Shown here: piece by piece, positions 49,401 to 58,385 of the stretch
How the letters are laid out: every line of letters starts with the position of its first letter
Position numbering within the stretch: position 1 is the stretch's first letter
Source: Bacteroidota bacterium
GTDB lineage: Bacteria; Bacteroidota; Bacteroidia; B-17B0; Aurantibacillaceae
DNA: 64,000 nucleotides
Assembly: GCA_020403265.1 (NCBI GenBank)
Contig: JADBXZ010000051.1
Span: 1-64,000 of the forward strand
Direction of reading: 5' to 3'
Position numbers and translations under genes: made by a program
The notes under the pieces: generated by a model
What the model saw: the letters and a program-made list of their open reading frames with translations, nothing else
Told to the model about the DNA's origin: nothing
Database searches by the model: none

Positions 49401-52400
49401 TTAATGTCTCCACCTCCTCTGTTACATGTGCTGGTAATTGTAATGGTTCTGCCACAGTTACTGTTACAGGTGGTGCTCCGGGCTATACGATGAATTTTAA
49501 TACTATTCCGGTAGTTACAAATACTACAGGAATAGTTGGGGGCCTATGTGCAGGTCCATTTATAGTAAGCGTAAATGATATAAATGGTTGTGTTCAAAAT
49601 CAAAACTTCATAATCACTCAACCTATTGCTTTAAGTGCTGCCATTACAGGAACTCAAAACAGTTGTAATGCTTGTACCGGCGCAGGAACAGTCACTGCCT
49701 CTAATGGAACGCCACCTTACACTTATTCTTGGACCAATTCTCTAAGTGTAGTTGTTTCAACTTCAAGTGTTGCATCTAATTTATGCCCTGGTAATTATAC
49801 TGCCACTGTTACAGACTCTCAAGGTTGTAATACAGCTGTAAATTACTCTGTATCACAAGTAGTAACCGTAATTGTTGTTGCCAGTGGAACAGCAATTCCG
49901 TGCTTTGGTATTTGTTCAGCAACTGCGCAAGCCAATGCTCTTGGCGGCACCTTACCTTATACTTATACCTGGAACGTAACTGCACCAACACAAACAACGC
50001 AAACAGCTACCAACTTGTGCGCTGGAAATTATACAGTTACTGTTGCTGATGCATTGGGTTGTGCAAATACAGCTACAGTTAGCTTTGCAAATCCGCCAGC
50101 AATTGTTATTGCTCCTACACTTACAAATGTTACTTGTTTCGGACAATGTAATGGTATTCTTAATTCTAATGCTACAGGAGGAACCGGTGCGTTAACATAC
50201 ACATGGCTTCCAGGTGGTCAAAACACCAGCTCTATCACCGGGCAGTGCGCCGGAAACTACACTGTTATAGTTAGAGATGCTAATGGCTGTACCCAAACTG
50301 CAACAATGTCCATTACCCAACCTCCAACATTGAATGGTACATTGAATGCAACTAATCCAAATGCTTGTATTGTTAATAACGGAAGTATTTGTGTTACACC
50401 TTCAGGTGGCTCCGGTCCTGTTTACTCATTTACATGGTCACCAGCCGGTGGTAGCGGAATAAATAGTAACTGTTATACAAATTTAGGGGCAGGTTTATAC
50501 TCTGTAGTTGTGTCTGATAACGTTGGATGTATAAGAACATTCACTGCCAATCTTAGTTCGCCAACAGGTCCAACACTTGCAATAAGTACAAATTCAATTA
50601 ATTGTTTTGGAGGTTCAAATGGGTCAGCAACTGTTACAGCAAGCGGTACACCAGCATTTACTTTTACTTGGACACCTGCTGTTGCTTTTGTCAATATTGG
50701 TAACACAAGTACCGCTACCGGTATGTTGTCTGGAACATATAATATCGGCGTTACTGATGGTAATGGGTGTATCCGAAATCAAACTATAAGTATTGTACAA
50801 TCCCCTTCATTAATTGTTAACTCTTCGGTATCAAATGCATTATGTAATGCAAGCTGCAATGGCTCAATTACATTATCAACCAGTGGCGGTACCCCAACAT
50901 ACACATTTTCCTGGTTACCTTCCTTGCCTCCAATTACCGGTCAGGGAACGCAAACAGTTACAAATCTTTGTGCCGGAAATTATACTGTCAATATTACTGA
51001 TGCTGCGAGTTGTATCGTGACTAGAACCTTCGCCATTACCCAACCTGCGGCGATTAATGTAACAGCAACGCCAAGCAATTTATTATGTAACGCAGTTTGC
51101 AACGGATCAATTACTACATTAGCTTCTGGTGGAACTGCACCATTAACATACAGCTGGGCTCCTGCAGGAAGTTTTCTTGGAGCGGTTACTCCAACTATAA
51201 TTAATCTTTGTGCGAATGTTTATACATTAACTATAACTGATGCTAATTTGTGTACTAGAATTGTAACTACGCAAGTTAATCAGCCAACTGCATTAACAAG
51301 CACTGTTAACTTTTTAGGTGCAACTTGTTCAAATTCATGTAATGGAACTGCCACAGTAACTGTCTCGGGTGGTACACCAACTTATAGTTACACTTGGAGC
51401 AGCAGTCCTTCAACCTCAAGCATTGTTAGCACATTATGTGCAGGCAATGTTGTTTCTACTGTTACTGATGGAAATGGCTGTACAGTTAATAACAGTTTTA
51501 CAATTACAGCTCCTCCAATATTTTCCTTAAATCTAAGTCCGTTTAATCCACTTTGTAATGCAGCTTGCAATGGCAGTATATCTACCTCTACGGTTGGTGC
51601 TCAAGGAGCAGTAAGTTATGTTTGGAATCCCGCAGGAAGTGGACAAAACCCTACAGGCCTATGCGCAGGTAACTACACCGTTGTTGCAACCGATGGTGCA
51701 GGCTGTGTTGCTAATTCAGCAGCTATTTTAAATAACCCACCTGCAATTTTAGCTAACGTTACATTTACTAACCCGGCTTGTAACAGTAATTGTAATGGCA
51801 TTGCTGTAAGCACACCAACCAATGCAGTTGGTGTTGTTAGTTATACTTGGCTTCCGAGTGGCACTTCCACAACATTAAATACTTTAAATGCTCAATGTGC
51901 CGGAAATTATACAGTTCAGATTCAGGATGCTAATGGTTGTGTAGATGTGCAAACCTATACATTAATAAATCCTCCTGTTTTGAATATAAATTCTTCTGTT
52001 GGTCCATCAGCTTGCTCTCCGCCTAGCGGATCCATTACTGTTTTAGCAACGGGAGGAACACCAAGTTACACCTATACCTGGTTGCCACCGGTAGTAAGTA
52101 CAAGTTCAGTATTAACCGGATTAACGGCCGGTGTTTATACAGTTGTGGTTAATGATGCTAACAATTGTACAAACACTGTTGCTATTCCGGTATCAAGTTC
52201 AAATGGACCAAGCGCGGCAGCAATTACAGTTACAAATATTACATGTAATGGACTTTGCACAGGTGCAGCATCTGTCACAACAATCACAGGAGGAACACCG
52301 GGTTATACTATTTCCTGGGTAAGTCCGCCTGCACCAGGTCCGAGCAATCCAATTTCCGGACTCTGTGCCGGTAATTATACAGCACAGATTACTGATGCTA

Positions 52401-55027
52401 ATAATTGTATTTTGTTTGCGGGAGCCACAATAACTCAACCTTCACCAATAACCATTTCACCAAGTTTTACTTTGCCAACGTGTACTGGTTTATGCAATGG
52501 TGCCATTGTTCTTAATCCAAGCGGCGGAACAGGCGGTTTTAATTATACCTGGACACCTTCAGCGCCAAATAGCGCAACTTTAACTAGCTTGTGTACCGGA
52601 AACTATAGTGTGCAAATTGCAGATGCAAATAATTGTACATCTACTCAATCTATTTCCTTCCCTGCACTTACTAATATTGCAGCTTTAACTACTTCAACTA
52701 ATAATTTATGTTTTGGTAATTGTAATGGTAATGCAAATGTGGCTGGCTTTTCAGGCGGTTTACCTCCATATACAATAAATTGGAATACCGGACAAACAAC
52801 AGGGTTCATTAGTAGCTTATGCAATGGAAGCTATACAGCCACGGTTAATGATAATCAAGGTTGTACCAACACATTTACGGCTCTAATTTCCTCGCCAAGT
52901 GCAATCACTGCAACAACCTCAGCCAGCCAACCATCTTGTGGTTTATGTAATGGCTCTTCAACTGTAATAGCCGCCGGAGGTGTAGGCCCTTACGCATTGT
53001 CTTGGACCAATGGAAGTTCAGGTACAACCGCAAGTAGTTTGTGTGCAGGGATTTATCAAGTAAACATTGTCGATTTTAACGGTTGCAGCAGCCTTCAGAA
53101 TGTATTAATAAACAGCTCTAATGGCATTACTGGTCAAACATTTAATAACCAAAATGTTTTATGTGCAGGTAACTGTAATGGTTCAACAACTGTTTCGCCA
53201 ATTGGAGGTACTGCCCCAATTACTTATAGTTGGGTTGCTCCAGCATCTACTAACAGTTTTGTATCTGGTTTATGCCCTGGTAATTATTTTGTTCAAATGA
53301 CTGATGCGCAAGGATGTATCAGAACTGCCAGTACTGCAATTAACGCAGCAACTAACCTCACATTAACACCAAGTGTCACTAATCCTTCTTGCGCTGCCAC
53401 TAATGGCAGTATTAACGTTAATGTAACAGGAGGCACAGCTCCGTACACATATACTTGGTCACCTGGTGGAGCAAACACAAGCAGTTTAACAAACCTAGGT
53501 GTTGGAAGTTATACTTTACTAACCCAAGATAATAATGGTTGTGCCTCGTCGCAGCAATTTAATTTAACTAACCCTACAGGCCCTGTATTAAGTTTTACAC
53601 AGTCGAATATCAATTGTTTTAATGCTTGCACAGGTTCTATTGTAGTTGTGGGCACAAGCACTAGTTTACCAATAACTTATAATTGGAGTAATGGCTCTAC
53701 TTCACAAACTGTTACCGGTCTATGTAACGGTATAATTACAGTTACTGTATCAGCAGGTGGATGTTTAACCATACGTAGTTTTACAATTACGCAAAATCCA
53801 GAACTTAACTTAAGTCTTTCAAATATTAATGAGCCTCGTTGTAATAATGATTGCAATGGCTCTGTAACGCTTATACCTTTTGGAGGAACCCTGCCTTATA
53901 CTTTTAGTTGGAATACTGCGCCAACAAGCAGTCTTAACCCACAAACTGCTTTATGTAGTGGAACTTATATTGCAACTGTAACTGATAACAGAGGTTGTGT
54001 AAGAACACAAACGGTCAATCTTCAAAACCCTGCCAGTTTAACTGTTACCAATACATTTAGTAATAGTACCTGTAGTAATAGTAATGATGGAAGTGCTACT
54101 GTTACTGTTTCAGGAGGTACACCAACCTATAATATTCTTTGGAATGGCCCAGCCACATTTACATCCAACTCTGCTACAATAACAAATATTCCAATTGGTA
54201 CATATACTGCGACTGTTGTTGACAGCAGAAGTTGTGCCAACACAAGCACACTACAAATAATTCCAACAACCACGCTTGTTGCGATTACAAATACGCCAAG
54301 CGCCTGTATTGGAAATTCAGTTGTTTTATCCGGAACGAATTCGATTGGAGCTAATACTTACAATTGGTTTCTATTGCCTGATTTAATTAATCCTGTTTCT
54401 ACTAATTCGCTCTTCACAATACCATTCGTTACTAATACAAGTTCATATGTTTTGCAAGTTGTGTCAACCGTAACTACCTGTATAGATACAAGAACGGTTG
54501 TTGTTTCTGCTTTGCCATTTCCGATTGTAAATGCCGGACCTTCATTCACCATTCCTTTATTCTCAACCGTAACAATTGGTGGTAATCCCACATCTCCAAC
54601 GGCTTTAAGTTATACTTGGATGCCACCATTTACTTTAGATAACTCCAATACACCTAATCCAACTGCCTCTAACACTGTTAATACGATTTACACAGTTACG
54701 GTGCAGGATGCAAATGGATGTATAGCCACTTCAACTGTTGGCGTTGATATTTATCCGGAAATTGATATTCCGAATGGATTTAGTCCAAATAACGACGGTA
54801 AAAATGATGTTTGGATAATAGACAATATTGAGCAGTTTGTGGATTGTACGGTAGAAGTTTATAATCGTTGGGGAGAACAACTATTCTTTAACCGTGGTTA
54901 TACCAAAAAATTTGACGGGAAATACAACGGCAAAGATCTACCAGTTGGAACATATTATTATGTTATTAATTTAAATCATCCTGTATATACTAAACCATAT
55001 ACCGGGCCATTAACTATTTTTAGATAA
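46475..55027 (+). CDS. Giant SprB-repeat adhesin-like protein (2850 aa, about 30 repeats) with T9SS type B C-terminal domain
   Basis: About 30 units of C-x3-C-(N/S/T)-G ... GG.P.YT..W ... LCAG.YTV.V.D..GC; C-terminal IPNGFSPNNDGKNDVWII...VEVYNRWGEQLF...GTYYYVI. Confidence 0.92.
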   Translation: MRPFGSIKQLLLNASLMLCSFLTFGQDLYWIGSSGSFNDPNHWSLTKNGVSAGIIPNKNITIHFEKEEAGTIVVSFVGASNFKKLQVLNSLTQYHFIFSNFSETSIWGDFELAPNSKISGSGKFIFNNEGSLSKINFLNQSYDGDILFKGGNWQIKSINTSDDNSLVLEEGKFNLNNARINTGNFVSKTGNVQINNINSILDVKKSFEIGNSTQFNSNGLYVKTPLDLEHYKISNGVNFGSNYKTLNSTFAVCGATLSSVGISCSGVCDGTLVLNIDPTCPGAPYTLNWSNPSCALPTLNNVGPGTHTITGLCACADFYSVLVFDNIGNLLTISNQVNIPGQSAINFVPIAFVQPLCFGNCNGSITANLSGSVGPYTVTINGSSVVPVPSGNTTYSMLCGGTNSFSVIDTKGCVRNFTINLNQPPTLTLTSVTSSINCNSVCNGSVVINPVGGTPNYTVVSSIPTTSNVSTGGSVALTGLCQGVVTTTITDFRGCIRTSTFTINQPPTLTVTSTQTNVACFGSCTGIGSVTPSGGTAPYTFTWTPGGNNSPINSTLCAGVNTVTIRDNNNCTLVQTLTITQSPSISISATQTNVLCNAQCNGAASVTASGGAGAFTFTWVAPGNTTISTTQSATGLCAGVYTVFVRDLNNCLTQSLVTINQPPALTITAQTQSIQCFGVCSGAATVVASGGNGAPYNATWTPTGSGTISNALCAGNYTVAVTDASACPISTVFTIVQPASITINVSTTSLSCNGVCNGSISFTTSGGLAPIATPTLLTPTGSIVANPPYNALCAGNYTIIVRDASNCVQTRTVTLAQPNLLTSNVVTNSVTCFNACNGSLSGSAVGGTPSYTLSWLTATSVIPGGLVAGACAGTYTFQITDANGCTSNSVVTINQPPAITTTINATSPLCFAGCNGVLNANVSGGVPGYTLNWSNGFTGNPNTNLCAGGYTLTVNDANGCTSSFTAAVLAPSPMTINVSTSSVTCAGNCNGSATVTVTGGAPGYTMNFNTIPVVTNTTGIVGGLCAGPFIVSVNDINGCVQNQNFIITQPIALSAAITGTQNSCNACTGAGTVTASNGTPPYTYSWTNSLSVVVSTSSVASNLCPGNYTATVTDSQGCNTAVNYSVSQVVTVIVVASGTAIPCFGICSATAQANALGGTLPYTYTWNVTAPTQTTQTATNLCAGNYTVTVADALGCANTATVSFANPPAIVIAPTLTNVTCFGQCNGILNSNATGGTGALTYTWLPGGQNTSSITGQCAGNYTVIVRDANGCTQTATMSITQPPTLNGTLNATNPNACIVNNGSICVTPSGGSGPVYSFTWSPAGGSGINSNCYTNLGAGLYSVVVSDNVGCIRTFTANLSSPTGPTLAISTNSINCFGGSNGSATVTASGTPAFTFTWTPAVAFVNIGNTSTATGMLSGTYNIGVTDGNGCIRNQTISIVQSPSLIVNSSVSNALCNASCNGSITLSTSGGTPTYTFSWLPSLPPITGQGTQTVTNLCAGNYTVNITDAASCIVTRTFAITQPAAINVTATPSNLLCNAVCNGSITTLASGGTAPLTYSWAPAGSFLGAVTPTIINLCANVYTLTITDANLCTRIVTTQVNQPTALTSTVNFLGATCSNSCNGTATVTVSGGTPTYSYTWSSSPSTSSIVSTLCAGNVVSTVTDGNGCTVNNSFTITAPPIFSLNLSPFNPLCNAACNGSISTSTVGAQGAVSYVWNPAGSGQNPTGLCAGNYTVVATDGAGCVANSAAILNNPPAILANVTFTNPACNSNCNGIAVSTPTNAVGVVSYTWLPSGTSTTLNTLNAQCAGNYTVQIQDANGCVDVQTYTLINPPVLNINSSVGPSACSPPSGSITVLATGGTPSYTYTWLPPVVSTSSVLTGLTAGVYTVVVNDANNCTNTVAIPVSSSNGPSAAAITVTNITCNGLCTGAASVTTITGGTPGYTISWVSPPAPGPSNPISGLCAGNYTAQITDANNCILFAGATITQPSPITISPSFTLPTCTGLCNGAIVLNPSGGTGGFNYTWTPSAPNSATLTSLCTGNYSVQIADANNCTSTQSISFPALTNIAALTTSTNNLCFGNCNGNANVAGFSGGLPPYTINWNTGQTTGFISSLCNGSYTATVNDNQGCTNTFTALISSPSAITATTSASQPSCGLCNGSSTVIAAGGVGPYALSWTNGSSGTTASSLCAGIYQVNIVDFNGCSSLQNVLINSSNGITGQTFNNQNVLCAGNCNGSTTVSPIGGTAPITYSWVAPASTNSFVSGLCPGNYFVQMTDAQGCIRTASTAINAATNLTLTPSVTNPSCAATNGSINVNVTGGTAPYTYTWSPGGANTSSLTNLGVGSYTLLTQDNNGCASSQQFNLTNPTGPVLSFTQSNINCFNACTGSIVVVGTSTSLPITYNWSNGSTSQTVTGLCNGIITVTVSAGGCLTIRSFTITQNPELNLSLSNINEPRCNNDCNGSVTLIPFGGTLPYTFSWNTAPTSSLNPQTALCSGTYIATVTDNRGCVRTQTVNLQNPASLTVTNTFSNSTCSNSNDGSATVTVSGGTPTYNILWNGPATFTSNSATITNIPIGTYTATVVDSRSCANTSTLQIIPTTTLVAITNTPSACIGNSVVLSGTNSIGANTYNWFLLPDLINPVSTNSLFTIPFVTNTSSYVLQVVSTVTTCIDTRTVVVSALPFPIVNAGPSFTIPLFSTVTIGGNPTSPTALSYTWMPPFTLDNSNTPNPTASNTVNTIYTVTVQDANGCIATSTVGVDIYPEIDIPNGFSPNNDGKNDVWIIDNIEQFVDCTVEVYNRWGEQLFFNRGYTKKFDGKYNGKDLPVGTYYYVINLNHPVYTKPYTGPLTIFR

Positions 55028-55028
55028 G

Positions 55029-55946
55029 ATGAGAAAAAGTAGTTTCATTCTTTGTTTTTTCCTTTTGGCATTTGTGCTTGATGCCCAACAATTGCCGCAG
55101 TACACCCAATACATGCTGAATGAAATGGCCATTAATCCTGCTGTTGCAGGAAAAGATGAGTTTGCGGATGTAAGATCTAATAACCGATACCAATGGATTG
55201 GTATAACAGATGCTCCTAGAACCTATATGTTAACCTTGCATGGCCCAATTAAGGATAAAAACATGGGACTTGGAATGCATTTATATACGGATATTGTTGG
55301 ACCTACCAGAAGGACAGGACTAAATGCAAGTTATGCATACCATTTAAAGCTTAAGAAAGATTTATTTTTGTCGATGGGCTTAACAGCAGGTATTATGCAA
55401 TGGGGAATTGACGGGCATAAACTAAAGTTACATGATTCAGGAGATGAGAATTTGTTGGTTTCCTATCAAACAACTTATGTACCCGATTTTGGAACAGGCT
55501 TGTATTTTCATAAAAAAGATGTGTTTTATTTTGGGCTATCAGTTCCACAAATTTATCAAGCTCCGATTGGGCTTTATCCAAACAGTTCAAGCACCAGTAA
55601 ACTTGTAAGTCATTTTAATTTAAATGGTGCTTACAAATTTGTATTAAGTGATGATTTTAAAGTAGAACCTTCGTTTCTGCTAAAATACGCTTCACCTGCA
55701 CCACCAAAAATTGATGGAGGTATTCGTGTAATTTATCAGGAACAGATTTGGTTAGGCGGTGCTTACAGACACAACGATGCTTTTACAGCTTTGATTGGAT
55801 ACTTTTATAAAAACTATTTGATGATAGGATATTCATATGACTTTACAACTACAAATATTAAACGCTATACAACCGGCACGCACGAAATTATGCTGGGTTT
55901 AAGATTCTCGCATAAACAAGCAGCTACCTGGGAACAGCCCAAATAA
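55029..55946 (+). CDS. PorP/SprF-family type IX secretion system membrane protein
   Basis: QQLPQYTQYMLNEMAINPAVAGKDEF; GLGMHLYTDIVGPTRRTGLNASYAYHLKL; start 1 nt after SprB-like stop. Confidence 0.93.
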   Translation: MRKSSFILCFFLLAFVLDAQQLPQYTQYMLNEMAINPAVAGKDEFADVRSNNRYQWIGITDAPRTYMLTLHGPIKDKNMGLGMHLYTDIVGPTRRTGLNASYAYHLKLKKDLFLSMGLTAGIMQWGIDGHKLKLHDSGDENLLVSYQTTYVPDFGTGLYFHKKDVFYFGLSVPQIYQAPIGLYPNSSSTSKLVSHFNLNGAYKFVLSDDFKVEPSFLLKYASPAPPKIDGGIRVIYQEQIWLGGAYRHNDAFTALIGYFYKNYLMIGYSYDFTTTNIKRYTTGTHEIMLGLRFSHKQAATWEQPK

Positions 55947-56027
55947 ATTTAAGTTATACAAAACTTAGCTTTACTGTTGCATTATTAAACTTATTTTACT
56001 TAATTTGAGAGATTAATTATCAGAACT

Positions 56028-57512
56028 ATGTCTATTTGGAGATTAAAACCAGTGTCAGCTTTTGAGGCTGATATGAAAAAAAATGATTTAAAACGCGTAT
56101 TAACCAAATGGGGCCTAACATCATTAGGAATTGGTGCAATTATTGGTGGCGGAATTTTTACGCTTACAGGTATAGCGGCACACGATTACGCCGGACCGGC
56201 TTTAGCTTTGTCCTTTGTAATTGCGGGTATTGGTTGTTTATTTGCTTCGTTGTGTTATGCAGAATTTGCTTCTGTATTGCCAGTTGAAGGTAGTGCTTAT
56301 GCTTATGCCTACGGAACAGTTGGTGAACTTTTTGCCTGGTTCATTGGCTGGAATTTAATTTTAGAATACATGATGGGCGCCACAACTGTTGCGGTAGCTT
56401 GGAGTGGATATTTTGTTAAACTTTTGCATTTATTTCATATTGAATTTCCAATTTGGTTATGTAACGATTTGGCAACTGCCATTGAAAAATCAAAGGAAAT
56501 GGGCTTAGCTGCTCCTAGTTTTGCTTTTAACCTACCCGCCTTTATTATCACTTGGATTGTAACAGCTATTTTGGTAAAAGGAATTAAAGAAGCTGCTAAA
56601 ACTAATAATATCATTGTTGTCGTTAAAATAGCTGTTGTCCTTTTTGTAATTATTGTGGGTGCTTTTTATATCAACACCGAAAATTGGACACCTTTTATTC
56701 CTGATGAAGTACCTGCATTAGATAAAGAAGGAAATGCAACCGGAAAAATGAACTTTGGTTTTGGCGGAGTTTTAACTGCCGCTACAATTGTGTTTTTTGC
56801 ATACATTGGCTTCGATGCAGTGTCCACTCAAGCAGGTGAGGCTATTAATCCTAAAAAAGATGTTCCTTTTGCAATCGTAGCCTCTTTAATTATCTGTACA
56901 CTTTTATACATTCTGGTGTCGCTTGTATTAACCGGTATGGTTAAATATTCTGAATTAGATAAAGCTGCACCGGTTGCTTCTGCATTTTCCGGAATTGGAA
57001 TAAATTGGGCCGTTCTCATTATTACAATAGCTGCTACAGCAGGTTTAACATCTGTAATGCTAGTAATGATGCTTGGTCAAACACGTATCTTTTTAGGTAT
57101 GGCTAAAGATGGATTACTACCGAAATTTTTTAAAGCACTTCACCCTAATTTTAAAACCCCGCATAAGAGTACTATTTTAGTCGGTGGTATTATCTCCCTT
57201 GTAGCTGCATTTACACCAATTGATAAAGTTAGTGAGATGTGTAGTATGGGAACCTTGTTAGCCTTTGCTATGGTTTGTGTTGCAGTAATGATTTTAAGAT
57301 ATAAAAAACCAGAATTAGAAAGACCTTATAGAACTCCAGCGGTATATGTTATTGGTACTTTAGGAGTTGCCTTTAACTTATTTCTAATGACTCAAGTAAG
57401 ATTAGCAACTTGGAAGTTCTTTATTGTATGGGGCGCATTAGGTGTGATTGTATACTTCCTTTACAGCAGGAAAAACAGTAACCTAAACAATAAAGATGTT
57501 GAAGAACTTTAA
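56028..57512 (+). CDS. APC-family amino acid permease
   Basis: LGIGAIIGGGIFTLTG; multiple TM helices; FFAYIGFDAVSTQAGEAINPKKDVP. Confidence 0.93.
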   Translation: MSIWRLKPVSAFEADMKKNDLKRVLTKWGLTSLGIGAIIGGGIFTLTGIAAHDYAGPALALSFVIAGIGCLFASLCYAEFASVLPVEGSAYAYAYGTVGELFAWFIGWNLILEYMMGATTVAVAWSGYFVKLLHLFHIEFPIWLCNDLATAIEKSKEMGLAAPSFAFNLPAFIITWIVTAILVKGIKEAAKTNNIIVVVKIAVVLFVIIVGAFYINTENWTPFIPDEVPALDKEGNATGKMNFGFGGVLTAATIVFFAYIGFDAVSTQAGEAINPKKDVPFAIVASLIICTLLYILVSLVLTGMVKYSELDKAAPVASAFSGIGINWAVLIITIAATAGLTSVMLVMMLGQTRIFLGMAKDGLLPKFFKALHPNFKTPHKSTILVGGIISLVAAFTPIDKVSEMCSMGTLLAFAMVCVAVMILRYKKPELERPYRTPAVYVIGTLGVAFNLFLMTQVRLATWKFFIVWGALGVIVYFLYSRKNSNLNNKDVEEL

Positions 57513-57518
57513 ATTAGT

Positions 57519-58328
57519 TTAAACTGAAACATTATGCTCTCTTAAAGCATCATTTAAACTTGTTTTTAAATCGGTGCTTGCTTTCCGTTTACCAATTATT
57601 AGAGCGCAAGGCACTTGATACTCACCTGCGGAAAATTTTTTCGTATAACTTCCGGGAATTACTACGCTTCGCTCAGGCACATAGCCTTTTGTTTCAATAG
57701 GTTTTTCACCGGTAACATCAATAATTTTTGTGCTTTGGGTTAATACAACGTTGGCGCCTAACACTGCTTCCTTTCCTACTCTAACACCTTCCACAACAAT
57801 ACAACGGCTTCCTATAAACGCATCATCTTCAATTATCACAGGTGCAGCCTGAACAGGCTCCAACACGCCACCAATTCCAACCCCACCACTTAAATGCACA
57901 TTCTTACCAATCTGTGCACAACTTCCTACAGTTGCCCAAGCATCAACCATACTACCACTATCAACATAAGCCCCTATATTTATAAAACCAGGCATACAAA
58001 TTACACCCTTATTCACAAAACTCCCATAACGAATGATAGAGCCCGGAACAGTTCTAATGCCTGCTGCTTCCATTCCGGTTTTTAATGGAATTTTATCATA
58101 GTATTGTTCCGGTCCTTCTTGCATGATTTTCATTGGCATTGTAGGAAAATAAAGGATTACAGCTTTTTTTACCCAATCATTTACTTGCCAGCTGCCATCT
58201 TGCTTTGGTTCCGCTACCCTAATTAAACCTTTATCTAAGCTTTCAATCACATCATGTATTACCTTTACGTTCGATGCGTCTTTTAGTAGCTCTCTATCGT
58301 TCCAAATTTGTTCAATTAAGTGTTGCAT
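57519..58328 (-). CDS. dapD: 2,3,4,5-tetrahydropyridine-2,6-dicarboxylate N-succinyltransferase
   Basis: GSIIRYGSFVNKGVICMPGFINIGAYVDSGSMVDAWATVGSCAQIGKNVHLSGGVGIGGVLEP. Confidence 0.97.
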   Translation of the reverse strand: MQHLIEQIWNDRELLKDASNVKVIHDVIESLDKGLIRVAEPKQDGSWQVNDWVKKAVILYFPTMPMKIMQEGPEQYYDKIPLKTGMEAAGIRTVPGSIIRYGSFVNKGVICMPGFINIGAYVDSGSMVDAWATVGSCAQIGKNVHLSGGVGIGGVLEPVQAAPVIIEDDAFIGSRCIVVEGVRVGKEAVLGANVVLTQSTKIIDVTGEKPIETKGYVPERSVVIPGSYTKKFSAGEYQVPCALIIGKRKASTDLKTSLNDALREHNVSV

Positions 58329-58385
58329 AGCCTTTTTTTTGCAAAACTACTAAATAATAATTTATCAACTAAATAAGTTTAGTTG

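Noticed and set aside
47200-54591. Many antisense and out-of-frame ORFs of 60-80 aa inside the SprB-like gene
   Set aside because: By-products of low-complexity, stop-poor repeat coding; no RBS logic or recognisable proteins
46475-55027. Tandem repeats considered as CRISPR array
   Set aside because: Repeats are in-frame protein repeats of ~75-80 codons, diverged, with no constant DNA direct repeat/spacer structure; no cas genes
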